64,000 nucleotides of DNA from Mesostigma viride (taxonomy: Eukaryota > Streptophyta > Mesostigmatophyceae > Mesostigmatales > Mesostigmataceae), in contig RPFO01000079.1 of assembly GCA_009746045.1 (NCBI GenBank), forward strand, positions 6,915,453-6,979,452, given 5' to 3'. The notes beneath the pieces were generated by a model, which was not told the origin of the DNA, searched no databases, and worked only from the letters and a program-made list of their open reading frames with translations. Positions within the stretch are counted from its first letter, which is position 1, and each line of letters opens with the position of its first letter. The position numbers were made by a program, and so were the translations under genes. Below are positions 1 to 50,724 of the stretch, piece by piece.

Positions 1-20382
<20,382 letters not shown>

Positions 20383-20627
20383 TCCATGAAGGACCCCATG
20401 GCCCATCACATGGTGGCAGGGTTTACAAGTGACTGCATGGACTAGTCACCACCTGCAGACAGTGCATTCAGCACAGTTGCGTAGTATCAGTTTTTTTCTG
20501 GTGACTGCTTGTCAGCTTCAGGGTGTGCACAACTGATTGCAGGTGTATGCCATGTGGCCCAAGGGCAGCGTGTGTGTATATCTTAATCCACATGGTCCCG
20601 TAGGGGAATCACATGGATCAGTAAAAA

Positions 20628-21440
20628 GTGCCTGTTTCAAAGCCTGCATGTGGCATACACGCCAGGGGCAGGGATCGACGCCCCCCTTCCTGCGCCATGC
20701 AAGCTAGCCACATGCGCTGGTACATGTGCGTCTGCAGCAACTTGTCTGCCAAGCCTCCCGCTCTGAGGTCACGATTGGCAGTCGCCTTGCAAGCATTACA
20801 CAGGTCACATAAGCAACAAGCTGCTGTGGCCGAAGGGCTGGCAAAAGTCTCAGCTGTGTGCACTAGTCAGGACCCCTGGACCCTGGCAATAGACACTCAG
20901 GCACAGGTCAGTGTGATCAGTGCACAAGCCATACCTGGTCTTGAGATTGCACCTTCTCCTTGGGCACGGGTGCAGGATTTCTCAGGCCAAAGCTCACTGG
21001 ATGTAGTGGGACAAGTGATGCTCCCTATACTTGGTATCCAGACGCCCTTCCAGGTGGTGGCAGGGTACTCTGGTAACACCTTGTTGGGGGAACCTTTTGT
21101 AAGTAAGTAAGTACTTGCGTGTCATACGCAAAGGCATGCCACGGAGTACTATGCTAATCTCATTAGAAAAATAATTACACAAAAGTTTAAACAAATATCG
21201 TCTGCATCATCCCCCAACCGTTAAGCACTACCTTTTGTAATATCCTATCGATCCTGGGGTGCTTATCTCAGCTAATGAGCTCAGTATCACAGGGGTGGGT
21301 GCAGTTCCTCTGGACCACTTTAAAATCCCTCTCTCCAGTATTGTCCCTGGTATGGATGCTTTCATCAAAGCAGTAAACACTCACTATGCACCAGGGGAGA
21401 TCCCTGATCTGGACAAGTTAGTGCACAGCCAGTTCCTCCA
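20628..21440 (+). pseudogene. Retropepsin-like (aspartic protease) retroelement fragment, interrupted
   Basis: The frame at 20628-21110 has the shape of a retroviral-type aspartic protease: WTLAIDTQAQVSVIS, where the family normally has D-[ST]-G, then a flap-like stretch and a NTLLGEPF motif near the end. The catalytic Asp is kept but the following Gly is replaced by Gln, so activity is doubtful. A small retroposon (21103-21230) interrupts the frame with a perfect target-site duplication. Sequence after it, 21241-21600, stays open in part but I cannot assign it. This is likely a decayed LTR-type retroelement. Confidence 0.5.
21103..21230 (-). mobile_element. Small retroposon (128 bp) with TACT-type tail and 10-bp target-site duplication
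   Basis: Flanked by perfect direct repeats CCTTTTGTAA at 21093-21102 and 21231-21240. Read on the minus strand it starts TAGTGCTTAACGGTTGGGG, contains GTTTAAACTTTTGTGTAA and AGTACTCCGTGGCATGC, then a short hairpin (CATGC / GCATG type), and ends in TACT/TTAC repeats. It has no ORF and no clear A/B box. The tail plus the duplication suggest target-primed insertion using another element's machinery. Confidence 0.8.
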
Positions 21441-21604
21441 TCCCTCAGCCTTTGGGCTGGGTAAGTGGGACATAGCCATGCACTCACCCCAACAAATCTC
21501 CCACGTCATACAAGAATGCAAAACACAAAAAGGATTCACCAAGTGGCTGTTGGCCATAGTCCACCAAGCCAGGCAGGAATGGGTCCTGCCCAAACCCACC
21601 ATTT

Positions 21605-22820
21605 CCCCTTCACCACGGGGTGTGGCAAGTTTGTGTCCTGTCCCCATATATACCTGTTCATTAATGTCGTGGACCACGTCATGCGCCAGGCACGTGCGCG
21701 CTTTGCTGCTCTTAAGGGGTTCGAGCCAGGCTTGGACATCCTTAACGAGCGTGGGCACTGCGGGGTTAGCACGGGTTACCGCCTGGCTGACCTGATTTAT
21801 GCGGACGACACCACCCTCATCGCGCGCCCTGAGCACATTCAGACCTGGCTGGACTGTCTGGGCCTGGAGGCGAGGGCGGTGGGGTTGGAGATTAGTGTCA
21901 AAACTGAAGCGATGGTGATTGGGGCCTCCAGTCGCCCACCGCTGCCGCGCCTGCTCGACGGGACGGAGGTCCCGTTCCGCGACCGCTTCAAACTGTTGGG
22001 GAGCATGCTCCCTGACACCGCAGACGATGTGGACGTCCGCATTGGCCTGACCTGGGCTCGGCTTCGTTCGCTCAACACCTACTGGCGCTCCAAGGACCTG
22101 GACGAGCACCGCAAGCGCATGCTCTTCAAAGTCCTCGTCCTCACGGTGCTCATGTATGGCGCCGAGGCGTGGACACTCACGGCAACACTGGCAGCTAAGC
22201 TAGACGGCACGGTAACCAGGATGCTCCGACAGGTCCTGAATGTAGGGTTTTCTCAGCGTCGGTCATTAGAGTCTTTGTATCACGGTATGCCTCGTATTTC
22301 GGACGAGATTAGGCAGCGCGTAGGACAGCATTTGTATCGACATCTTGCTCGCACCAGCCAGGTCGACACCGCCCTTGGTCTGGCCGGTCCCCAGCGGCTC
22401 GGCCAACCGGGGCGGCATATTTTGACCTGGCCTGGCCCCAAGAACATTCCTAAAAGGGTAGGGAAACACGCCATGACCTATACTCAGATGTTGCTGGCTG
22501 ACCTATAGTGGTCCCAGCCCAGTTTGAATACCGCATCCCCTCTCTCTCCCTTCTTTGGACTGCCATGCAGGATAAGAAGCGGTGGCAGAAGATTGTCAAG
22601 GCTCACACGCCAGCCCCTGTGGGCAAGCCGCCTCCCCCCAAGAGGAGGAGCCGTTTTGATGAGTAGCGTAGATAGGCTTTTCTAGACTAGATAGCTTAGA
22701 GTTAGGTTAGTTCGATTACGCGGCTTCCTCCACTCCACCCATCCATCATGGAATCTGTGCTACATGATCTCCCAACGGAGGCATGTTATAATTTAATTTA
22801 ATTTAATTTAATTTAATTTT
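21605..22820 (+). pseudogene. LINE reverse-transcriptase fragment, 5'-truncated, with 3' UTR and (AATTT)n tail
   Basis: The open frame to 22508 has the catalytic box LADLIYADDTTLI, preceded in another frame by GVWQVCVLSP (normally GxxQG.xLSP). It then follows the usual LINE thumb order: FKLLGSMLPDTADDVDVRIG, VLMYGAEAWTL, a TVTRMLRQ segment and DEIRQRVGQHLYRHLART. A TAG at 22506-22508 and one frame change near 21650 break it. Fingers, palm start and endonuclease are missing, as in a 5'-truncated copy. After the stop, a short basic tail (MQDKKRWQKIVKAHTPAP) is in a readable frame to 22667. The 3' end has CTCCCAACGGAG, then AATTT repeats (22788-22820). Confidence 0.75.
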
Positions 22821-22854
22821 TAAGCCTCATACATGTATATTCTGATTTGGCAGT

Positions 22855-23380
22855 ATATGCCTATGATGGGATCCACACCAGATGATGCATTAGCATTATT
22901 CAGTCATGCTTTGCCCATGCAGAGAGTTGCTCTCCGCCTGCTGAGATGTCAAGCCCTAGCTATTGCCTAGCCACCAACATCTTCCACCCCATGCCCGCAC
23001 CTTAGAAGCTGCTGGAATACATGGAGGTGCATGCAGGGGGAGACCACCCCCAAGCCTGTGGGGGCTCCGCGTGTGACCAAGTATGGCATTCATAGCGATT
23101 CGGGCCGCGGTGCCCACACCCCTGTAACTAGGACCTAGGTAGCTTATACCATCCATTCCATCCCATGTTCCCCTCCCACTGAGGACTTATGCTCACGTGA
23201 CGCAGTCACGTGTCTATTAATTAATTAATTAATGCAGGTGCACCTAGTGCGCCCAGAGTAGGTGTCTGTTTACACCCCCCACCGGCAGGTGGTCGCCCAG
23301 GCTGTATTAAAAACCATAGGCCGGCCCCCTAGCTTCTCAGGGCCGTGTGTTACGTATACTCCCAACGGAATGATGTTATA
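22855..23380 (+). mobile_element. Short LINE 3'-end copy or SINE
   Basis: This stretch matches 59,100-59,460 in order: ATGCTTTGCCCATGCAGAGAG, CTGCTGGAATA, a CACCGGCAGGTGGTCGCC region and ACTCCCAACGGAATGATGTTA at the end. It has no ORF. It contains an internal (TTAA)n stretch near 23217 and a CACGTGAC-GCA-GTCACGTG inverted repeat at 23194-23212. Confidence 0.55.
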
Positions 23381-23455
23381 TGATGCAAACGCTATTTGTA
23401 ACATTCGTGTAATTATAAATAATTTCCCAATTAGATTAGCATAGCACTCCGTGGC
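23381..23455 (+). mobile_element. Degenerate copy of the small retroposon
   Basis: The order GATGCAAACGCTATTTGTAA, GTGTAATTATAAATAATTTC, TTAGATTAGCATAGCACTCC, GTGGCATGCATGTCC matches the 128-bp element at 21103 with many changes. Its 3' tail has been replaced by, or inserted next to, the GAATT repeats of the neighbouring element. Confidence 0.55.
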
Positions 23456-23463
23456 ATGCATGT

Positions 23464-24421
23464 CCATTGAATTGAATTGAATTGAATTGGAACATAACTC
23501 CGTTGGGAGTATATGTAGCACATAGCCCAGAGAAGGGGCATATGGCCTATCATACATTCTAAGCTACTTCCTGCAAGGGTGGGAATGTAAACAACACTTG
23601 CTCTAGGTGCACTAGGGCACCTGCACCACCCAGAGTTTCAGGCAGCACCCAGCGAAGGGGAGCCTGTCATAGGTGGGGAAGATCATCATGGCTATACAAG
23701 AGCTAGGGCATGGCTTCTCGACAGAGAGCATCGCTCTGCACTGCGTAGCATGGCTAAATTCTTAGTGCAACATCCATGGGGGTCCCGTTATAGGCAGGGC
23801 TTGGCTAAATTCTGTAGACAACATCCATGGGGGCCATTATGGGCGCACATGCGCGTGGGCCACATGCTAGGCTAAGCCTGACTAATCTACACTACTGGTA
23901 TGGATTCCCTAGTCTGAGGTGGCAGGAGGGGGCTGCCAGGGCTTGTGGTCAACGTGGATGACCGCCCCCCTCCAGTATACCGGCTTCCCCCCTGCGCTGT
24001 GCCGGAGCTGAAGGTAGGCCGGCCATAGCTCGCGTCGCCGCTGTTGCTGGGCCAGGGTCAAGTCGTCGTCCAGCGTGAAGCGAGTCCTCGAGAGCTTCTT
24101 GCGGCATTTAAGGAACGACAGCTTGTCCGCCATGTACTTAAAGGTGAGGAGCACGGGTGCCGGGCCAGCCTTCCCCCGCGCGCGGGGGAGGCGGACAGCC
24201 GACATGTCCAGCTCACCAGTGAGTAGCATGGGGGCAAGAATGTCGCGCTTAAATGCCTCAAGAAGGGTCGTGGAGGTCTCACCTGCCGGCTGGTCGAAGT
24301 GCTTGACGATGACATTGTGGCTGCGCCGGGCGATGTCGGTTTCCTCGCGAAGGTCGAGGGCTTGTTGCTTGAGTTGTGCCGAGATGGTGGAGGTGGTGGA
24401 GGTGGTGTGCTGCTTAAGCAA
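23464..24421 (-). pseudogene. L1-type LINE ORF1 fragment with its 3' UTR and CAATT tail
   Basis: The frame 24421-23909 (170 residues) matches the C-terminal half of the ORF1 proteins at 53985 and 55801: PVLLTF, FTLDDDLTLAQQQRRRELWP, and KPVYWRGAVIHVDHKPW. This is the RRM-plus-CTD part of L1-type ORF1 nucleic-acid chaperones. The N-terminal coiled coil is largely missing. Downstream on the minus strand are about 420 bases of 3' UTR matching 57,650-57,800, the CTCCCAACGGAG hairpin (plus strand 23499-23510) and CAATT repeats (23464-23485). It is a distant paralogue, not a recent copy. Confidence 0.7.
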
Positions 24422-24760
24422 TGCATGTCCATGCGCATGACATGCAAGTACTTACTTACTTACTCCATCTGGTGACTACATGGTTGGGGCATGATGCAGA
24501 CGATATTTGTCTGTTTGTTTAAACTTTTGTGTAACTATTTTTCAAATGAGATTAGCATATAGTACTCGAACCGTGGCATGCCTATCCGCATGACACGCAA
24601 GTATGTACGTACTTAATTAATTAATGTAGCAGGCAAATCCGGCCCTCACATATGTGTGTGCTACTTTGAAGTTTTCTAATGAGATTAGCGTAGTACTCCC
24701 TGGCATGCCCATGCACATGACACGCGAGTACTTACTTATTTACTTAATTACTTACTTATG
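24421..24760 (+). mobile_element. Cluster of small-retroposon copies with (ACTT)n tails
   Basis: Three copies are visible. A 3' end lies at 24421-24466 (GCGCATGACATGCAAG plus TACT units). A nearly complete copy is at 24476-24627, from GGTTGGGGCATGATGCAGAC to CATGACACGCAAG and an AATT tail. A 5'-truncated copy is at 24655-24760, from GTTTTCTAATGAGATTAGCG to ACTT repeats. Each keeps a CATGC/GCATG-type stem before the tail. Confidence 0.65.
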
Positions 24761-24866
24761 TGTGTGCATGGGACTTGGCTAGTCAATTGATGCATCACAA
24801 AAATAAACTATACTATTATATAGCCAGGCACAGGCTACATAGGGGGACGAGGACGCAGGTTTCTAT

Positions 24867-25136
24867 ATGCATCACGAATCCGACACACATATCCATTGTA
24901 TTGTGCTGGACGCCGTGTATGCCACTAACAAAATTGCTCTATCGGCCCAGTCTGATGGCGTGCTGTTACACGCGCATCCCGATACACGGAGGTTTCCATC
25001 ATGCGAGGAATACCTGCCTTGCGCCGGTACAAAATTCTGCGCCGGTACAAAATTCTGGTCTTCTCGAGCCCAAATTACTCTCACACTCAAGAAGCTAGGC
25101 TGCTGTTCTCTACAACAAATCTGTCTTCAACACTAA
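24867..25136 (+). CDS. Unrecognised 89-residue ORF
   Basis: The frame is protein-like (IHCIVLDAVYATNKIALSAQ) and includes a tandem 15-bp duplication giving CAGTKFCAGTKF. No family is recognised and no promoter is visible. It may be a decayed fragment between the retroelement cluster and the anoctamin 3' end. Confidence 0.2.
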   Translation: MHHESDTHIHCIVLDAVYATNKIALSAQSDGVLLHAHPDTRRFPSCEEYLPCAGTKFCAGTKFWSSRAQITLTLKKLGCCSLQQICLQH

Positions 25137-25139
25137 CCA

Positions 25140-26060
25140 GGCTCTCCTGTGGGTAGACCCGCTACAATCCACAACTGGGTTGGTCTAGATCCCGGCACTG
25201 CCATCAAGGCAGGTCTTTCGTCAGGTCACCTCTCATCAGGTCAAGTCGCCTGACGCCAACTTCCCTCCGGATTCGAGAGATTCCGGGAGGTTAGGTTAGG
25301 TATGACCTTGCCCTTCCCTTAAGAAAAGGGAAGGGTGAAAGCCCCAAAACGGTACGGATGACTCCTTCGTGCAGCCTTCCGAACACTTGGACTTCCCTTA
25401 ACTGACGGCAGACAGAATAAAATGAAGTGGCTGACACACAGGGTACGGCAAAGGCACGCTCGGTTCAGACGCACGTACGAACGGTACGCACCCTCTTCTT
25501 GACTTCTTTCAGCCTGTCTCATGCGCCGCAGCATGTCCAAAGCTAAGGAAAATTCCCTTAGGCTTTGCCCTAACAAGTCCAAAGAACGTCAGAAAAATCC
25601 TCCAGCGGCGGCACTTATCCCGTGTGGTCCATATGGACGGTACAGCACGACCTTGTCAGGGAAGGGAAATTTCAGTTTGCCCTTCTCCGGAATCTCTCGA
25701 TTGTTCTCCGCAGGTCATCAAATGAGCGAATGCAAAGTGAGCAACAGGATTCGATACCCTGGTAATCGGGACATGCCGCAAAGCGGGGAGACTTTCTTCC
25801 ATTTATCTGCTGACAGCAGCAGCCTCCCCTCGGGCGATCTCCCCTCATTTCCTTCTAGGCATTCTCCCCTTACATCAGTCCAGTTCATCTCCCGTTGCGC
25901 CATCTCCCCTCGGGCAGTCCCCCATCACGTAATCTCCACCTAGGTCATCTCTCTCATTGCGGCATCTCCCCTGCCATCATCTTCTCACCGGCCATCTTGT
26001 TTGAGGGTAATTTCCCCCTTCTACGTAGTCTCCTCTCAAGGTCCCTTTCCTCATGGTATC
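25140..26060. other. Non-coding stretch with degenerate TCTCCCCT-type repeats
   Basis: No gene is seen. From about 25,800 the plus strand repeats ATCTCCCCT / CATCTCC motifs irregularly. On the anoctamin strand this is GGGGAGAT-rich 3' flank. Confidence 0.5.
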
Positions 26061-26065
26061 GCCCC

Positions 26066-26070
26066 TTACA
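26066..26070 (-). terminator. Candidate TGTAA poly(A) signal of the anoctamin gene
   Basis: TGTAA on the minus strand lies about 65 bases past the stop codon at 26134. TGTAA is the usual poly(A) signal of many chlorophyte algae; use here is inferred. Another candidate lies near 25,870. Confidence 0.4.
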
Positions 26071-26133
26071 TCATCTCTTCCTTCCTCAGGCTATCTCCCC
26101 TCCAGTCACCTCCCCTCACATCTCTTCCTACCT

Positions 26134-46642
<20,509 letters not shown>

Positions 46643-47650
46643 GCTAGGTTATGAGTTTCTGCGATGACGGCGTCATTTCCCCCAGGTAGTGGTCCCTCAC
46701 TGCCAGACCTTCCATCGTTGGCGCTGCCAACGCTCTGGATACTTCAGAAATTGATATGGGCACAGCCGCAACGTAGAAATGATAACTCTAGATTGGCACT
46801 CCCGAGCACCTGCCGGAAGCTACATTACGTCTAGTTTTCCTTGCTAGTCCATGAGTTGTACCGTACCAGCAAAATAGGACCAAAGTGCCTCCCGTTGGCG
46901 GCGACAGGAATCGTTGGCTGTCGTCAAATCCATCTTCATTCTGTCCCGTCACGCCTCTACAACGCACCAGCATACGCTGTCAAGCTGCCTTTATGTGTGT
47001 TCAGGGAGACCGTTTGGGTCGGTCGGCGATTTATTTACTCGTGAAGTGATCAAAATTGCCTCTGCTTGAATAATCATGTACGCGCTTCACAGGCTACGTG
47101 CATTGCTCTGGCTTGATCGCTGGCACCGCAGGATGCCTTGCGCTGAAAACGAGAGCCAGTCGCAATTGAATTTCTCAGCGCGATTCTCGCCCACCCTTGA
47201 AATTAGTAACGTGCCATAGCCGGAATCCTAATATTGCGGGCCGTTGTCAGCGAAAGTGCGAAACCTCCCAAACAAATGACGAGATCTTAATTATTGCAAG
47301 TCCGGAGTACCTTAACATATCTAGAAGTACATACTTGTTTTGACTCCGTGCGAGCGCAAACTCATGCGCCGCGTTGCCGACAAACTGATCCGGTTGCCAA
47401 GTGAGCTGATCCGGAACCTCTGAGGAATGTAGTCAACGATCTTCCCAGGGTCAGAGATGACCAGATCGCCCTTAGTATCACGGACCGGCAAGCTCCTGAT
47501 GAGCTCACGTGGCGATTTCCTGTCACCAAGCGCGGCCACGTCGCCTCGGCAGCAAACCCTTGTTGGGCGTCGGTGTGCCACACATCTGTTTACGGCTCAT
47601 GGCCACACTTGTGCCAATCGACGTCATGCGTGTCCTGCCAGGAAAAGAGA
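46643..47650. other. Shared upstream region between anoctamin and psb28
   Basis: The two genes point away from each other across about 1.1 kb. A TATA box is clear only on the psb28 side. A minus-strand frame at 47321-47581 (86 residues; GDLVISDPGKIVDYIPQRF) faintly resembles the linker of LINE polyproteins but is too short to call. Confidence 0.5.
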
Positions 47651-47657
47651 TATAAAG
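47651..47657 (+). promoter_or_regulatory. TATA box of psb28
   Basis: TATAAAG lies 87 bases before the psb28 start codon, with no competing ATG in between on the transcript side that I noticed. The distance suits a 5' UTR of about 55 bases. Confidence 0.65.
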
Positions 47658-47737
47658 TTATCGACACCACGGCATTGCGTCTCCACATTCACACGACACC
47701 CAACACACTCTAGGAAATTTATTCCCTGAAAATAACC

Positions 47738-48268
47738 ATGGCAAGCTGCGCTCGTTCTGCAGCCGTTGTTTACAAGGCCAGTGCGGTCGCACAGCCCAAG
47801 GCAGCTTCCGCCTCTTTCCATGTGCAGCCAAACTCGCATGCGGTGCGTGTGGCCTCCTCGAAGGCGGTCACTAGGTTCGCCGTGCCGCAGGCTAGGTCGA
47901 CCGCCAGCTGTTACCGGTTGACAACGTTGTCAGCCAGCATCCAGTTCGTCAAGGGGATTAATGAGCCCGTGATTCCGGACGTGAAGCTTACACGCGCTCG
48001 TGACGGCAGCAGCGGCACTGCCACGTTCTTGTTCGAGAACCCGTCCGTGTTCGAGGCATCTAACGAGCTCGGAGAGATCACTGGGCTTTATCTCATCGAC
48101 GAAGAAGGTACCGTGACGTCAGTGGACGTAAATGCCAAATTCGTCAACGGGAAGCCCTCGTCCATCGAAGCCAAGCTCGTGATGCGGAGCCCTTACGAAT
48201 GGGATCGCTTCATGCGGTTTATGGAACGGTACGCGAAGGAAAACGAGCTCGGCTTCAGCAAGAGCTAG
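47738..48268 (+). CDS. PSB28: Photosystem II assembly protein Psb28, chloroplast precursor
   Basis: A single-exon frame of 176 residues. Residues from about 67 on match Psb28 over its whole length: [63 protein letters not shown] and [20 protein letters not shown]. Psb28 binds CP47-containing assembly intermediates of photosystem II in the thylakoid membrane and leaves before the mature complex forms. The first ~65 residues are rich in Ala, Ser, Val, Arg and Lys and poor in acids, as in a chloroplast transit peptide. The start has a good context (ACCATGG) and a TATA box 87 bases upstream. Stop TAG is at 48266-48268. Confidence 0.96.
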   Translation: MASCARSAAVVYKASAVAQPKAASASFHVQPNSHAVRVASSKAVTRFAVPQARSTASCYRLTTLSASIQFVKGINEPVIPDVKLTRARDGSSGTATFLFENPSVFEASNELGEITGLYLIDEEGTVTSVDVNAKFVNGKPSSIEAKLVMRSPYEWDRFMRFMERYAKENELGFSKS

Positions 48269-48456
48269 ATCCTTGTTGAACATTCACAAGGAAATCCACG
48301 CATCCTTTCAGGTATGGCGGCCTCACGTTCTGTGGGGGCGAAAGCGCCTCCGCAACTGCCGGAACAATCTGTTCTAAACAGAGGCCAGCCCATCTAGCAG
48401 AGATGTGTCTTTCTCCGCCGGCGCCTTCAACGAGCAGCCCCCACCACCAGCAGTTT

Positions 48457-48461
48457 TGTAA
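48457..48461 (+). terminator. Candidate TGTAA poly(A) signal of psb28
   Basis: TGTAA lies about 190 bases past the psb28 stop. A second copy is at 48549-48553 and a third near 48786. Confidence 0.4.
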
Positions 48462-49390
48462 AGCTTTTACTATTCATCCTTTAGGACTGGATAACGCATG
48501 GGTTCATGTATTCGTGGGTGCTGGGTGCCGTGGGAGCAGCCCCCACATGTGTAAATATCCCACTGAAACCCCCCAGCAGATGCATCATGTGCATCTGGGG
48601 CTACCTTGATATCCTCTGACCTTCTGAGAATGATACACATTCCCAGGCAGGCAGGCATTGACCTCGGCAGCGCATCTGTGGGGTACACATACTGTTCCTA
48701 AGTCTCTGCAGAATGTAGGGTTCAGCACAACTGCATGCAGGCAGGTCAGGGCGTTGGGTGTGCCCCTCAATTATTGCTCATCTTTTGTAAGGCAGCTGTG
48801 AACGCCGTGGTCTGCACCCATTACAGCTGCAGGAACCATGTAACGAAACTGTTCCATAGTTGCCTGGTCTTTACATAAACGGATCGCCATGCGTCCAGAA
48901 ATAGTTGTCGCACTAATAATAAATGTTAAGGTAAAGGAATGATTTTAAATGCCTCAAACTTGTGCAAACTTGTATATTGAACCGATAAAATTCGGTCTCG
49001 ACGATTTATATGAACAACTTGGACCGCTTTTACCAACTTGGCACTGATGCTGAAGATTAACCCGTCATGTGGGTGCCAATACAGAGTTTAGGAACCTTCA
49101 ACCCCTGTACGACGAGAAGGATGCTGAAGATGCAGGGAGGTCAAGGTGCACGCACGCTGTCCAGCCGGTGCTTGTTGTGTCATGTCGATCGACCAGGTAG
49201 ACAGTGCCTGTAGGGCTCACGTCATGGCCGGAGGAAAACAACGTACCCCCCTCCAGTGGGGAAGCCGCGCGTGTCTGGCTGTCTGCACACGTGGGAAGCA
49301 CGCTAGACACAACCCCTAGGGTCCCGGGCACCATCCATAGATATTGAGTATGATTGTTTTTGTAGATAGATTAGACCGGTAGGATTGTGT
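48462..49390. other. psb28 3' flank without a visible gene
   Basis: Only short chance frames are seen. No tRNA or retroelement signature was found until the microsatellite at 49398. Confidence 0.5.
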
Positions 49391-49397
49391 GTCCCCA

Positions 49398-49828
49398 TCC
49401 ATCCATCCATCCATCCATCCATCCATCCATCCATCCATCCGTCCGTCCGTCCGTCCGTCCGTCCGTCCGTCCATCCGTCCGTCCGTCCGTCCGTCCGTCC
49501 GTCCGTCCGTCCGTCCGTCCGTCCGTCCGTCCGTCCGTCCGTCCGTCCGTCCGTCCGTCCGTCCGTCCGTCCGTCCGTCCGTCCGTCCGTCCGTCCGTCC
49601 GTCCGTCCGTCCGTCCGTCCGTCCGTCCGTCCGTCCGTCCGTCGATCCGTCCGTCCGTCCGTCCGTCCGTCCGTCCGTCCGTCCGTCCGTCCGTCCGTCC
49701 GTCCGACCGTCCGACCGTCCGTCCAACCGTCCGTCCGTCCGTTCGTCCGTCCAACGGTCCGTCCGTCCGTCCGTCCGTCCGTCCGTCCGTCCGTCCGTCC
49801 GTCCGTCCGTCCGTCCGTCCGTCCGTCC
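49398..49828. repeat. (CATC)n(CGTC)n tetranucleotide microsatellite
   Basis: About 10 CATC units are followed by about 95 CGTC units with a few interruptions. Long Arg-Pro-Ser-Val and Asp-Gly-Arg-Thr frames are artefacts. The array abuts the end of a retroelement coding remnant at 49829. Confidence 0.97.
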
Positions 49829-50560
49829 GAACTCCTCCAAGACAAAGGGCACCACACGGTGGTGCCCGACGTCCCCATAGGCCCGGCGTGAGAGCTTGGC
49901 CCGGCCGCTCAGCCCGATCCGCCGTGTAGCCCGCCGCCTGGGATGCACCGACCAGTAAGTAAGTAAGTAAGTACTTGCGTGTCATGCGCAAAGGCATGCC
50001 ACGGAGTACTATGCTAATCTCATTAGAAAAATAATTACACAAAAGTTTAAACAAATATCATAGATGCACCGACCACATGGCTATAAGAGCCATTGAAGGG
50101 GCGAGCCACAGAAACGTCAATGAACAAGTGCCGGCCGCCTCCCTCAAAGTCCAGAACCACGATGTCGGTGGTTGGGGGAGTAGAAAGCCGCGCCGTCCGC
50201 ATCCTCAGACCGGATGTTAACGCGTGGGGGAAAACGGACCGGACCATGGCGAGCACCGGCCACCTTCAGGAGAACAACGTACTTGTGCAAGTGCAAGTAC
50301 CAATTCTGATTCTGCTGGCCGGCCACCCTTGCATGACAGGTAGTGGGTCCCAGTGGGGTCCAAGGCCTGCCCACAGCTACCACAGGGCCGCCCTGCGGGA
50401 AAAAGAGGTTGCGGGGTAAACAGTTGGTGTCGCAGTGGCACCGGCCGGATAGTGACTGGGCGCCAGGACAAAAGGGGGGCCCATGGGGAGAGCTCGGAGG
50501 TAAGCCGAGCTCGCCCACACTCCGCAATGAGAGTTTGAGAACAGCCACGCGCGACCCTGG
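49829..50560 (-). pseudogene. C-terminal remnant of a reverse-transcriptase polyprotein with zinc-finger and nuclease-like motifs
   Basis: Read on the minus strand, with frame changes, it shows CGSCGQALDPTGTHYLSC (Cys/His knuckle), then DIVVLDFEGGGRHLFIDVSV and a [18 protein letters not shown] segment ending FVLEEFG. This order is seen in the C-terminal region of some non-LTR polyproteins in algae and oomycetes. A small retroposon at 49955-50062 splits it. It is of a different lineage from the L1-type LINEs nearby. Confidence 0.55.
49955..50062 (-). mobile_element. Small retroposon copy with 13-bp target-site duplication
   Basis: Perfect direct repeats GATGCACCGACCA flank it at 49942-49954 and 50063-50075. 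The 108-bp body is nearly identical to the element at 21103 (one clear difference, TGCGCAAAGG against TACGCAAAGG) but is truncated at its 5' end and has one more tail unit. Confidence 0.88.
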
Positions 50561-50724
50561 GCGCCGGTCCTCAAAAAGAGCTGGCCGGCCATCCAACTCC
50601 GCCAGTGTGCAGAATATCTGCGTAGGTTTTCTGGTGTTTATCGTTGCCATCTTGGTGGATGCCAACGCGACCCTGCCCGTGGGCCGCGGGGGCTGCATGT
50701 TTGCAACGCGCCTAACCGATAGCA

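Noticed and set aside
47321-47581. Small minus-strand gene upstream of psb28
   Set aside because: Weak resemblance to a LINE linker only, no start context, no partner exons.
49303-49948. Asp-Gly-Arg-Thr and Arg-Pro-Ser-Val repeat proteins
   Set aside because: Microsatellite translations; only the short end beyond 49829 is retroelement-related.
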